DNA of 49,334 bases from Nitrospirota bacterium (GCA_021791055.1 JAJYXI010000071.1:1-49334), one strand, 5' to 3'. Positions 6,882-16,898 are shown, numbered from the stretch's first letter. Translations and numbers: made by a program. The notes: a model not told the origin generated them from the letters alone.

Positions 6882-9374
6882 ATGGCACTTACAAATTTAC
6901 ACACAAATTGGGAGAATGGGTCGTATGCAAACGACAGAAATAAATTTTTGAAGGAAAAAGAAAATCCAAACCTTGCAGGAGGTGGGTCGTATGGTTTAAC
7001 GCCATACTTTGACGGCAGCATAGCCATCGGCTATGGCTATGACCTGCTTGTGCATACCAATGCCCAGATTAACAGTCTTTTAACGAGCATGGGAATGCAG
7101 CCATTAAGCACTGCCGATGCCACGCTATTAGACCAAGCCCGTGCGCAAGTAAATGCGGGAACAGCGACTCCAACTTATCTCAGGGATGATGTTGCCAGCC
7201 AACTTACTCTCACCCTTCCCAACGAGCCTGTGGCGGCTGCGATGCTTGACACTATGCTCAACCAATACGAAACCGCCTTGGACACCGCCCTTGGTGGGCA
7301 TGATCAGCTTGGCGACTCAAAAGAAAGGGCGGCGATTATTTCACTGCTCTACACAATGACAACGCCTACTTCTGCAGCTATCAGCGCTACAATTCCGTCT
7401 ACAATAAAAGCCATTATCAACGATAACCGCGCCGAGGCGTGGTATGGGATCAGATACGGGTCCAATGCGGACGGTCAACATGCTTCAAGACGCTACGCCG
7501 AAGCTCACTTCTTCGGCCTTTATGACAGCGGATCAACATTTACTGATCCGAACGAGGCTAAAGAAGTCATGCGGATGTATACGAAGCATAAGTTCGAGAT
7601 TGTTACCTATGAGATAAATTATCCTCCTTCATCGAACGGCAATTATGCAAGCATAGATACAGATATAGCCCCAGCTAAGAATTACCTCATTTCTACTTTT
7701 GGACAAGGACAATCTATAGGCAACGTAATTGTAGGCAAAGGTTTAGACAGCTATGTCTATCAGGAACAATCCTCTCTCGATAAGATAATAGGAACAACCT
7801 ACAACGACCTGATATTTGGAGAAAAAGGCTCAGACATCCTTGATGGCGGTGCTGGTGAAGATGTCATTTATGGCGGTGAAGGCAACGACATGATAACAGG
7901 AGGACAAGGCAACGACTATCTGGAAGGAGGTGCAGGCAATGACATTTACTACATCAACACAGGAGACGGCACAGACACTATAGAAGACAAAGAAGGAAAC
8001 AACAGAGTTATTGTCAACGGCAAAGAAGTCGGACTCTTGATCAAACAAGATGATGGCACTTATAAAAACCCTGACGGCAAAATAAAAGCAACCATAGAAG
8101 GCACGGATTTAGTCCTATACGACACCGTTACCGGAGCAAAAGTCACCGTCCTTAATGAAAACTTTCAAGACGGCGATTTTGGCATACATCTTCTCGAAGC
8201 GCCTGATAGTCCTCAAACCAACATAGTAGGCGATTTGACACCTATAGATTTCGATCCAACTATCGAAGGCATACAAACCAAAACAGATGTATGGGGCAAT
8301 GTCATAGTTGATCCAAAAAATCCTTACCCTAATCGCAACGACATGCTATATGACACTTCAGGTAATGATCGCATAGAAGCCGGAGGCGGCGAGGATTATA
8401 TAGAGGCAAAGCACGGCGGGAACGACTGGCTTTTGGGCAACAGCGGCAGCGATGTCCTGCATGGAGGCGCTGGAGACGATCAACTCTTCGGTGAAAGCAG
8501 CGGTGACATGGAGACACTCATAGTAGATGGTGAAGTTGCGCAGGGCACAGGCGGCAGAGGCGACCTTGCGGCAGGCGCTGAGGGAAATGATCTTGTGTAT
8601 GGCGCAAACGGCAACGATACGTTACTTGGTGGAGACGGGCATGACCTGCTTGTAGGCGGCGGAGGAGACGATATTATTTTCGGAGACAAAGACCTGACTG
8701 CAGCCTTTCCCGGATGGTCAACAACTGTTGAGTCTGCCGAGTCAATAGAAGGCGGGGTATGGAGCGGTTTTAACAGCTACACTATACATGGCATTAATTT
8801 AGGCTGGGTTGAAGACACTTTTAAGGGAGACGATGTTATTTACGCTGGCGCTGGGAATGACCTTGTAACTGCGGGAGGAGGCGGAGACGAAGTCTACGGA
8901 GGCTTGGGTGATGATGCTGTTTTTGGCGAAGGCGGCGATGATTTTATCGAAGGCGGCGAAGGTAACGATCATTTGACGGGAGATCTTTATCCTACTTTAT
9001 TACCGATTGCAGAGCATGGCGACGACTATATAGACGGCGGAGCCGGGGACGACAAAATCCGGGGTGGCGGCGGTAATGATGACCTGTTCGGTGGCGACGG
9101 GAACGACTTAATCCATGGTGATTACACCGAGTTCTTCGAGAGTGCGGGTGATGATTATATAGACGGCGAGGCAGGAGACGACTGGATTCGTGGCAATGGC
9201 GGCAATGACACGATATACGGCGGAGAGGGCAATGATTGGCTTCAGGGCGATGACGGTGATGATTATATCGATGGCGAAGCGGGCAATGACACCTTAATCG
9301 GCGGCAAGGGCAGTGATATATTCAGATTCGACATAGGCAGCGGGCAGGATATCATAATTAATGAAGTTGATTGA
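6882..9374 (+). CDS. Lysozyme-like RTX protein, N-terminal part (frameshifted at about 9371)
   Basis: 830 residues up to a TGA. The head (about 1-240) resembles GH24 lysozyme, with Glu25 or Glu27, Asp44 (TPYFDGS) and the GYGY turn, but the catalytic Thr position is Ala48 (IAIGYGYD). AAIISLLYTM, NRAEAWYGIRYGS and SRRYAEAHFFG complete the domain. RTX repeats begin near residue 305 (LIFGEKGSDILDGGAGED) and continue in several blocks. The protein ends as DIGSGQDIIINEVD, the middle of a module that continues in the -1 frame at 9371 with SSSDVDAIEFGEG. The two parts were almost certainly one protein of about 2,550 residues. Confidence 0.82.
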   Translation: MALTNLHTNWENGSYANDRNKFLKEKENPNLAGGGSYGLTPYFDGSIAIGYGYDLLVHTNAQINSLLTSMGMQPLSTADATLLDQARAQVNAGTATPTYLRDDVASQLTLTLPNEPVAAAMLDTMLNQYETALDTALGGHDQLGDSKERAAIISLLYTMTTPTSAAISATIPSTIKAIINDNRAEAWYGIRYGSNADGQHASRRYAEAHFFGLYDSGSTFTDPNEAKEVMRMYTKHKFEIVTYEINYPPSSNGNYASIDTDIAPAKNYLISTFGQGQSIGNVIVGKGLDSYVYQEQSSLDKIIGTTYNDLIFGEKGSDILDGGAGEDVIYGGEGNDMITGGQGNDYLEGGAGNDIYYINTGDGTDTIEDKEGNNRVIVNGKEVGLLIKQDDGTYKNPDGKIKATIEGTDLVLYDTVTGAKVTVLNENFQDGDFGIHLLEAPDSPQTNIVGDLTPIDFDPTIEGIQTKTDVWGNVIVDPKNPYPNRNDMLYDTSGNDRIEAGGGEDYIEAKHGGNDWLLGNSGSDVLHGGAGDDQLFGESSGDMETLIVDGEVAQGTGGRGDLAAGAEGNDLVYGANGNDTLLGGDGHDLLVGGGGDDIIFGDKDLTAAFPGWSTTVESAESIEGGVWSGFNSYTIHGINLGWVEDTFKGDDVIYAGAGNDLVTAGGGGDEVYGGLGDDAVFGEGGDDFIEGGEGNDHLTGDLYPTLLPIAEHGDDYIDGGAGDDKIRGGGGNDDLFGGDGNDLIHGDYTEFFESAGDDYIDGEAGDDWIRGNGGNDTIYGGEGNDWLQGDDGDDYIDGEAGNDTLIGGKGSDIFRFDIGSGQDIIINEVD
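8160..8413 (+). repeat. RTX segment nearly identical to 4076-4329
   Basis: This is the partner copy of the block in the second RTX gene, about 96% identical by eye. Here the reading frame continues past the point where the other copy is interrupted. Confidence 0.85.
8637..8967 (+). repeat. RTX segment closely similar to 1498-1830
   Basis: This is the partner copy of the block in the first RTX gene. It contains DLTAAFPGWSTTVES and the GGGGDEVYGGLGDD repeat. Identity is highest at the two ends and lower in the middle. Confidence 0.65.
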
Positions 9375-12300
9375 GTAGTAGTGATGTTGACGCTATAGAG
9401 TTTGGCGAGGGGATAAACAGCAGTGATTTAGACTTATACAAAGAAGGCGATGACCTTCATATAAAATTCAAAGGTATAACTGACTCTTTGACAATTAAAG
9501 GCTGGAGCTGGTTTACATATGGTACTCAGAGAATTGGAATACAGGAATTTAGATTTGCAGACGGTACTGTTTTGAGCGCATACGATATAGATGCCATAGG
9601 CTATAAAGTATATGGAACTGCCGGTGACGACCTTCTCATCGGTTCACTCTATAAGGATGAGATATTGGGATATGACGGTAATGATAGGCTTGAGGGCAGC
9701 GCAGGAGACGATATCTTGGATGGCGGGCAGGGAAATGATTATCTAGTAGGCGACCAGGGCAATGACACCTATAAATTCGGAATTGGCAGCGGGCAGGATG
9801 TGATAAATGACTTGTCTTATTTTGGAAGTAATTATGTTGATAAAGTAGAGTTTAGGGAAGGGATAGCTATTACAGATTTGAGGCTAATAAATCAGCGAGA
9901 CGATTTAATAATCAATATCAATGGTTACAATGATTCATTATTAATTCAGGGATGGTTTGGTAGTAATGCTCAAAAAATAGAGCAATTCGTATTTGCTGAC
10001 GGGACTATCTTGAATGCATCGGATCTCGAAGCAATGGGTTATGAAATACACCCCCAGTTAAATGCAACAAGCGGAAATGATTTGCTTGAAGGGGCATCCG
10101 GTAGTGACGAGATATACGGCTATGAAGGAAACGATGAACTATATGGTTACAGCGGCGATGACATTCTTGACGGAGGAACAGGAAATGATGCATTAGTCGG
10201 CGGAGATGGGAATGATACATATATCTTTGGCAGGGGCAGCGGACATGATGCTATTTCTGACGGAATCACCGGCAATATAGATACTGTAAAATTTGCAGAG
10301 GGGATAACAAAAGATGATTTGGAATTCGTAAAAGAAAAAGAAGACTATAATCTGCGGATAAACATCAAAGGCACAACAGATTCTCTGAACATTGTTAACT
10401 GGTTTGCGAGTAATCATTATAAAATAGAGCAGTTCATGTTTGCAGATGGAAGTGTTTTAACGCCTTCTGATATCGATGCTATCGGCTATAAATTATACGG
10501 AACATCGGATAATGACTATATAGAAGGCCGGGATGGACATGCGAGATATGAACTATACGGTTATGAGGGAAACGATAAACTATACGGCAACAAAAATGAC
10601 GACATCCTCGACGGCGGAGAAGGCGATGATCACATGGAAGGCTCAACAGGCAATGATAAATATATATTTGCCAAGGGCAGAGGGCAGGACACCATTTATG
10701 ACAGTGATTGGAAAAACGGCAATATCGATGTGGTCGAATTCGGGGAAGGGATTGCTGCCTCAGACATTGAATTGGTAAGGGATGGGCATAACCTCCGAAT
10801 AAATATAAAAGAAAGCACGGACTCTCTGACAATAAAAAGCTGGTTTTTAGGAGATGCATATAAGATAGAACAGTTCAAATTCTCAGACGGCACGCTGCTT
10901 ACCCCGTCCGATATCGAGGCAATGGATATTGGAGAGATTAACATTAATAAGATATACGGCACATCGGATGATGATTATCTGGGCGGATGGTATATGAATG
11001 ATGAAATATTCGGCTATGAAGGCAACGACAGCCTTGGAGGAGGTGACGGCGACGATATAATTCACGGAGGACAAGGCGATGATTTCATGAGCGGATGGAA
11101 CGATAATGATATGCTTTACGGAGAAGAAGGCGACGACAAACTTTATGGCGATAGGGGCAATGACACCCTCGACGGCGGAGCAGGCGACGATATATTGCGT
11201 GGCGGGGAAGGAGACGATGTATACGTTTACGGCAAAGGCTCAGGAAACGACAACATCAACAACTATGAATATGACTGGTGGACAGGCAATGTAAACGGCT
11301 ATGACACCATACAATTCAAAGAAGGCATCACCCCCGACTCATTTGAATATATTCAGGAAGACAATAATCTTATCTTAAAACTCAAAGAAACCGGCGAGAC
11401 CCTCACTATTACCTACTGGTTTAACGGTGAGAGATATGATGCAGAGCAATTCAGATTCGCAGACGGAACCGTTCTTACTACAGCGGACATCAACAATATG
11501 ATCTTCAAGACAAACGGCACTGCAGAAGGCGAGTTTATAAACGGCACTCAATTCAAAGACGATATAAGCGGATATGAAGGTGACGACACCATATACGCAT
11601 ACGAAGGCAACGACATAATCGACGCAGGAAAAGGAAACGACTACATTTCAGGCGGCTACGGCGCTGACACCTATATCTTCAACCGTGGAGACGGCGAGGA
11701 CTACATAAGAGAAGAAGGCTGGGACAATACAACGGACAAAGATGTAATCAAATTCGGCGAAGGAATAACAAAGGACGACCTCGTATTCGACAGGCAGGAT
11801 TACAGTCTCGTCATAAGCCTCAAAGACACCAATGACAAACTCATCATTGAGGACTGGTTCGATACAAGAAAAGTGAGAGTAGAAAGATTCGAATTCAACG
11901 ACGGCTCCATAATGCGGAGCGTCGAAATAGACAGCATAGAGTCTTTGAAAATTATTAATGGAACAGAAGGAGACGACTATCTCTCAGGGCGTGATGGCGA
12001 CGATATATTACAGGGAGGAGCAGGAAACGACTATATCTACGGTGGGAGCGGAAACGACACCTATATCATCAACAGGGGAGACGGGAACGATTATATCGAC
12101 AACTATCCCGGCAGCGCGTTCGGAGATACGGACACCTTATCATTCGGCAACGACATTAGCCCTGATGACATCTCTGCTTATGTTGATGCAGACGGCAATC
12201 TAATTGTCTCGATAAACGGAAGCACGGACAGCATTACCATACCGTGGTTTAGTTCCAATAACGGCGGGGAGGAGGTTCCTTTGGTCGTGGAGATATCTCC

Positions 12301-14542
12301 CATGCTGCTCAGCGAAGAAGGGACAAACAACAACACCGGCATTGCACGTATACAGTTCACCAATAACGGCAATACCCGTATTTTCGACCTGAACGGCATC
12401 GTGAATGCGCTTTACGACAACCTCGTCTCAACGAGTGCCGACAGCCCTATTCCTTTATTTACCGATGCAACAGCCGATTTTGAACTAACCGGCAGCGATG
12501 CCTTCATCAGCAAAGAGCCCGACATTACAGGCACGGAAAGTAATGATACGCTGAACGGCAGCAGCACAGTTGACTATATCGCCACATATGGAGGAGATGA
12601 TGTAATTGCCGGAGGAGAGGGCGATGATATATTGGACGGCGGCAGCGGAAGCGACACCTATGTATTTAATCTTGGTGATGGAGTGGATACCATTCAGGAT
12701 ATTGCCACAGATGCGGAAGGCAATCTCATAGTATTTGGAGAAGGAATAACGAGAGAGGATTTGAAATTAAGCTATCAGCCCTCAGCTATCAGCGGTCAGG
12801 ACAATAGCGTACTTACTATAAAAATAGGTACAGGCGGTGATGAAATTAATCTGCTTAATTTCAATCCCGACAATCCTAATGTTCAAACAATCGAATTCAG
12901 TGATGGAACGCAAGTGCAATTGAAAGACCTCCTCGATCCTGGCACAGAAGGAGACGACATTATTAACACCGGCGCAAGCGATGATGTGATTAATGCCAAA
13001 GGCGGAAATGATATAGTCAACACAGACGGAGGCAATGATACTATCACTGGAGGAAAGGGCAATGACATCCTCAACGGAGGCGCAGGAGACGACACCTATA
13101 TCTACAACATCGGCGACGGCGTTGACAGAATCAATGATACTGCCACTGCTACTGAAGGCAATACACTGGTTTTTGGAACAGGCATAACCCCTGATTCATT
13201 GAGCCTGAGCCTCGGTTCCCTATTAATCAGAACCGGAAATGAGGGTGATGAAATTCATATCGATAACTTCAATCCCGATGATGCTTATGGCACACACGCC
13301 ATTGAGACATTCCAATTCGCCGATGGACCAAGCTTATCATACAGTCAATTAATCCAAAAGGGATTTGACCTCACAGGCACATCAGGCGATGACACAATCA
13401 TTGGCACAAACGTTATTGACCGCATCACTACCTTTGAAGGCAATGACACCATTAATGCTGGAGAAGGAAACAATATCGTCAATGCAGGTGCAGGCAATGA
13501 TGTAATAACTGCCGGAACAGGTAATGATGTCTATCAATACAACACCGGTGACGGCCTTGACAGCATCAATGATATATCAGGCGCAGATACCATTCAAATG
13601 GGCTCCGGTCTTGACTTTGACCACACAATCATCCGCATACAGCAGGGAGTAGCGCACCTTCGTCTCCTCGATGCCGAAGGCAATGAAACATCGGAAGGAA
13701 TCGATATAACTCTCAATCCTGACGGAAGCATTCCTGTTGAGACGATCAACTTTGCAGACGGAAGCAGCTTCAGTATGAATGACCTCATCATCCAACAGAA
13801 AACCACCTACGGCACGAAAAAGAGCGATACGATCCGCACTGGCAGGCATGACGACACAATCTATGCAGGCAAGGGCGGAGACACTGTTTGTGCCGGACTG
13901 AGCAATGACACCATATTCGGAGAAAAAGGAAACGATAAACTATACGGAGAACAGGGCAATGACATCATTTATGGAGACAAGGGCAATGACATTCTCGATG
14001 GCGGAAATGGAAACGATATTCTTTACGGCGGAAAAGGAAAGGACACCTTGATAGGCGGAAAAGGAGACGACATCATTTACGCAGGCAAAGGCAAAGACAC
14101 CATCCTTTTCAACAAAGGAGACGGGCACGACATAATCAAGAGCTATCAGCAGTCGGCCTTCAAATGTGAGGATGATGGGCATGGGGGGCATGAAGACAGA
14201 TTAAAGTTCGATGTCAATCCCCTCGACCTGATATTCTCACGCTCCGGCAGCGACCTTGAAGTCATGATCAATGGAAGCGCAGATAGAATTACCATAGAAG
14301 ATTGGGACTGGAAAGGCGATGACCACAGGGGGAGGAGACGCGAAAGGGACCATAAGGAATTTCTTATTGACGAATTCAGGGCGTCCAATGGAAAAAATCT
14401 TGACGACAGGAGAGTCGAGCAGCTTATTCAGGCTATGGCCACATTCAGCACGGACAACGGCATGAGTTGGAGCGACGCTATCCAGCAAAAGCCGCAGGAG
14501 GTGCAGGCGGTGCTGGCACAGTATTGGGAGCCGCAGAGATAA
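9371..14542 (+). CDS. Giant RTX protein C-terminal part with type I export end
   Basis: The 1,724-codon frame opens at a TTG with no ribosome site, so it is best read as the continuation of the gene ending at 9374. It holds about eleven repeats of one module: RTX nonapeptides (GGxGxDxLxG), then a TYxFxxGxGxDxI strand, then an HCBP-related block ending in FADGTVLxxxDI. The last module runs into DDRRVEQLIQAMATF and ends with EVQAVLAQYWEPQR, like the uncleaved C-terminal signals of type I-exported RTX proteins. Calcium-dependent folding outside the cell is expected from the family. Period-7 repeat DNA at 12770-12800 adds an in-frame loop (QPSAISG). Confidence 0.85.
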   Translation: MSSSDVDAIEFGEGINSSDLDLYKEGDDLHIKFKGITDSLTIKGWSWFTYGTQRIGIQEFRFADGTVLSAYDIDAIGYKVYGTAGDDLLIGSLYKDEILGYDGNDRLEGSAGDDILDGGQGNDYLVGDQGNDTYKFGIGSGQDVINDLSYFGSNYVDKVEFREGIAITDLRLINQRDDLIININGYNDSLLIQGWFGSNAQKIEQFVFADGTILNASDLEAMGYEIHPQLNATSGNDLLEGASGSDEIYGYEGNDELYGYSGDDILDGGTGNDALVGGDGNDTYIFGRGSGHDAISDGITGNIDTVKFAEGITKDDLEFVKEKEDYNLRINIKGTTDSLNIVNWFASNHYKIEQFMFADGSVLTPSDIDAIGYKLYGTSDNDYIEGRDGHARYELYGYEGNDKLYGNKNDDILDGGEGDDHMEGSTGNDKYIFAKGRGQDTIYDSDWKNGNIDVVEFGEGIAASDIELVRDGHNLRINIKESTDSLTIKSWFLGDAYKIEQFKFSDGTLLTPSDIEAMDIGEININKIYGTSDDDYLGGWYMNDEIFGYEGNDSLGGGDGDDIIHGGQGDDFMSGWNDNDMLYGEEGDDKLYGDRGNDTLDGGAGDDILRGGEGDDVYVYGKGSGNDNINNYEYDWWTGNVNGYDTIQFKEGITPDSFEYIQEDNNLILKLKETGETLTITYWFNGERYDAEQFRFADGTVLTTADINNMIFKTNGTAEGEFINGTQFKDDISGYEGDDTIYAYEGNDIIDAGKGNDYISGGYGADTYIFNRGDGEDYIREEGWDNTTDKDVIKFGEGITKDDLVFDRQDYSLVISLKDTNDKLIIEDWFDTRKVRVERFEFNDGSIMRSVEIDSIESLKIINGTEGDDYLSGRDGDDILQGGAGNDYIYGGSGNDTYIINRGDGNDYIDNYPGSAFGDTDTLSFGNDISPDDISAYVDADGNLIVSINGSTDSITIPWFSSNNGGEEVPLVVEISPMLLSEEGTNNNTGIARIQFTNNGNTRIFDLNGIVNALYDNLVSTSADSPIPLFTDATADFELTGSDAFISKEPDITGTESNDTLNGSSTVDYIATYGGDDVIAGGEGDDILDGGSGSDTYVFNLGDGVDTIQDIATDAEGNLIVFGEGITREDLKLSYQPSAISGQDNSVLTIKIGTGGDEINLLNFNPDNPNVQTIEFSDGTQVQLKDLLDPGTEGDDIINTGASDDVINAKGGNDIVNTDGGNDTITGGKGNDILNGGAGDDTYIYNIGDGVDRINDTATATEGNTLVFGTGITPDSLSLSLGSLLIRTGNEGDEIHIDNFNPDDAYGTHAIETFQFADGPSLSYSQLIQKGFDLTGTSGDDTIIGTNVIDRITTFEGNDTINAGEGNNIVNAGAGNDVITAGTGNDVYQYNTGDGLDSINDISGADTIQMGSGLDFDHTIIRIQQGVAHLRLLDAEGNETSEGIDITLNPDGSIPVETINFADGSSFSMNDLIIQQKTTYGTKKSDTIRTGRHDDTIYAGKGGDTVCAGLSNDTIFGEKGNDKLYGEQGNDIIYGDKGNDILDGGNGNDILYGGKGKDTLIGGKGDDIIYAGKGKDTILFNKGDGHDIIKSYQQSAFKCEDDGHGGHEDRLKFDVNPLDLIFSRSGSDLEVMINGSADRITIEDWDWKGDDHRGRRRERDHKEFLIDEFRASNGKNLDDRRVEQLIQAMATFSTDNGMSWSDAIQQKPQEVQAVLAQYWEPQR
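12770..12800 (+). repeat. Period-7 repeat inside the giant RTX gene
   Basis: Words of the form agctatc, agccctc, agctatc and agcggtc repeat every 7 bp and code for YQPSAISGQ. The same protein string PSAISHQ arises from a similar tract in nrnA at 32569-32598. Confidence 0.65.
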
Positions 14543-14568
14543 AATAAAAGAAAGGTTAATAGTGATTA

Positions 14569-14703
14569 GACCAGTAGGGCACAGTATTTCCGCTTCATTC
14601 TCGAATGGCATCCGGCCATTCTCCGAAGCTACGCCAGCCCGCCCTCGACATCCTGTCAGGGCTTGGGCTGCCGAAGTCGCTCCAATACAATGCCCTACTG
14701 GTC
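14569..14703 (+). repeat. 135-bp element with 20-bp inverted ends and internal hairpins
   Basis: The left end GACCAGTAGGGCACAGTATT (14569-14588) pairs with the right end at 14684-14703 with two mismatches. Inside are further hairpins: GAATGGC/GCCATTC with loop ATCCG, and GCCCT/AGGGC around GAC/GTC. It fills the gap between the RTX gene and the ABC exporter gene. It has no coding capacity and could be a MITE-like element or a structured RNA or attenuator. No T-run follows it, so a simple terminator is less likely. Confidence 0.6.
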
Positions 14704-14717
14704 TATAAACTGGATCT

Positions 14718-16898
14718 ATGGAAAAAGAACATATAAAAACTGAACAAGATGTTAATGAGCAGAAGCAAAAGGTAGACACTGGCTTAAGCTGCCTCGTGAT
14801 GATAGCGAAATATCACGGCGTTGCCGCTGAGCCGGAGCAGATAAAGCACGCCTTTGCAGTCGGAAACGACGGCATGAACGAGACCGACATTGTGAGGGCG
14901 GCGCGGGAACTCGGGTTTAAGGCAAAGGCGGCGAATGTTGAATACGAAAGGCTGCAAAAGCTTCCAGTCCCTTTTATCGCGGAAGTAGAAACGGCAGGCG
15001 ATAGGCATTTTGTAATTATCGCAAAGGTCGAGGGCGAGCAGCTTCTTATACTTCATCCGGCTGAGAACAAACCCAAAATTCTGAAGCGTGAAGAATTTGT
15101 TTCAGGATGGCAAGGCAAGATAATCCTTCTTTCTCATCGCGGTCTCAGCTTTCTGAAATCCGAGGAGTTCTTCGGCCTCAAGTGGTTCATCCCCGCGATA
15201 TGGAAGTATAGGAAACCCCTATCCGAAGTATTGATAGCCTCATTAGTCCTTCAGATATTCGGGCTCGTTACGCCCATATTCACGCAGGTGATAATCGACA
15301 AAGTCCTTGTTCATCGCGGATTGACCACGCTCGACGTCCTTGCCATAGGGCTGCTCGCAATAGCCTTATTCGAAGCCGTCTTAAGCATAACGAGAACATA
15401 TGTATTCACCCATACCACAAGCAAGATAGATGTTACCCTCGGAACAAAATTATTCAAGCACCTGCTTGCGCTGCCGCTCAGATACTTTGAAGTGCGAAGG
15501 GTAGGAGACACGGTTGCGAGGGTTAGGGAGCTTGAGAACATAAGGCATTTCCTTACAGGAGCGCCGCTTACATCCGTGCTCGATGTAATGTTCATGGTTA
15601 TATTCATAGCGGTGATGTTTTTCTACAGCACAACATTAACGCTCGTAGCATTAGCCGCGCTGCCCTTTTTCGCGGGGCTTTCGGCTCTTATAACTCCGAT
15701 GCTCAGGCACAGGCTCGACGAGAGATTCAACAGGGGAGCGGATGCCCAGTCATATCTTGTCGAGGCGGTTACCGGAATGCAGACCGTAAAATCATTCGCC
15801 CTCGAACCGGAAGCTCAGAAAAAATGGGAAGGTCTTTTGTCAGGCTACATCAGATCGAGCTTCAAGACCTATCAGCTTTCGGGCATTGCCGGGGCTATAG
15901 GACAATTCATAAACAGGGCATCGTATCTGGTCATTTTATGGGTCGGAGCGCATCTTGTAATAGACGGGAGCTTGAGCGTAGGCCAACTGATAGCCTTCCA
16001 GATGCTCTCGGCAAGGGTGATAGAGCCGGTGCTTAGGCTTGTACAGATGTGGCAGGAATTTCAGCAGACAGGTCTTTCGATAAAGAGGCTCGGAGATATA
16101 TTCAACACAAAACCCGAGCCCGCGATGAACCCTACAAAGGCGAGGCTGCCTGCCATAAAAGGAAAAGTAAAACTCGAAGGCGTACGTTTCAGATACAGGG
16201 TGGACGGCTCCGAGATATTGAGAAACATGTCCTTCGATATAGCGCCGGGAATGACCATAGGCATCATGGGAAGGAGCGGTTCAGGGAAAAGCACGGTGGC
16301 AAAGCTTATTCAAAGGCTTTACATTCCCGAAGCTGGAAGGATACTGATAGACGGCATCGACATATCGCTCGCGGACCCGGCGTGGCTCAGAAGGCAGATA
16401 GGAGTTGTGCTTCAGGAGAATTTTCTTTTCAACGGAAGCGTCAGGGACAATATAGCGATACATTATCCGTCCGCTTCAGTCGCTGATATTATCAGGGTCG
16501 CGCAACTGGCAGGTGCGCATGATTTTATTCTCGAACTGCCTGAAGGATATGACACTATGGTCGGGGAGAAAGGCGCAGCGCTCTCAGGCGGGCAGAGGCA
16601 AAGAGTAGCCATAGCGAGGGCGCTTCTTACGAATCCGAGGCTTCTGATATTCGACGAGGCCACGTCCGCGCTCGATTACGAATCGGAAAGCATTATACAG
16701 AGGAACATGAAAAAGATGTGTCACGGCAGGACGGTTATCATCATAGCCCACAGGCTTTCTACGTTGAGGAATGCGGATAAGATAATGGTGATAGACAAAG
16801 GCGAGCTTATAGAATCGGGAAGCCATGAGGAGCTTATGAAGCAGGAGGGGCTTTATCATTATATGTATAGCAAACAGGCAATAGGCGATGGGCAATAA
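14718..16898 (+). CDS. Type I secretion ABC exporter with C39-like domain (HlyB type)
   Basis: 726 residues that energise export of the RTX proteins across the inner membrane. Residues 10-135 form a C39 peptidase-like domain in which the catalytic Cys is replaced (VDTGLSCL, Thr21), as in HlyB, where it binds rather than cleaves the substrate. Transmembrane helices span about 165-440. The nucleotide-binding domain has Walker A GRSGSGKST (about 516), signature LSGGQRQR (about 622), Walker B LLIFDEATSALD and a switch His in IIAHRLST. The 3' end is made of period-7 repeat DNA (SKQAIGDGQ). The adaptor gene follows on the same strand. No TolC-type outer-membrane gene is present in the window. Confidence 0.93.
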   Translation: MEKEHIKTEQDVNEQKQKVDTGLSCLVMIAKYHGVAAEPEQIKHAFAVGNDGMNETDIVRAARELGFKAKAANVEYERLQKLPVPFIAEVETAGDRHFVIIAKVEGEQLLILHPAENKPKILKREEFVSGWQGKIILLSHRGLSFLKSEEFFGLKWFIPAIWKYRKPLSEVLIASLVLQIFGLVTPIFTQVIIDKVLVHRGLTTLDVLAIGLLAIALFEAVLSITRTYVFTHTTSKIDVTLGTKLFKHLLALPLRYFEVRRVGDTVARVRELENIRHFLTGAPLTSVLDVMFMVIFIAVMFFYSTTLTLVALAALPFFAGLSALITPMLRHRLDERFNRGADAQSYLVEAVTGMQTVKSFALEPEAQKKWEGLLSGYIRSSFKTYQLSGIAGAIGQFINRASYLVILWVGAHLVIDGSLSVGQLIAFQMLSARVIEPVLRLVQMWQEFQQTGLSIKRLGDIFNTKPEPAMNPTKARLPAIKGKVKLEGVRFRYRVDGSEILRNMSFDIAPGMTIGIMGRSGSGKSTVAKLIQRLYIPEAGRILIDGIDISLADPAWLRRQIGVVLQENFLFNGSVRDNIAIHYPSASVADIIRVAQLAGAHDFILELPEGYDTMVGEKGAALSGGQRQRVAIARALLTNPRLLIFDEATSALDYESESIIQRNMKKMCHGRTVIIIAHRLSTLRNADKIMVIDKGELIESGSHEELMKQEGLYHYMYSKQAIGDGQ

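Noticed and set aside
9360-9380. Programmed -1 frameshift joining the two RTX frames
   Set aside because: No X-XXY-YYZ slippery heptamer or following pseudoknot is seen at the overlap; mutation or error is simpler.
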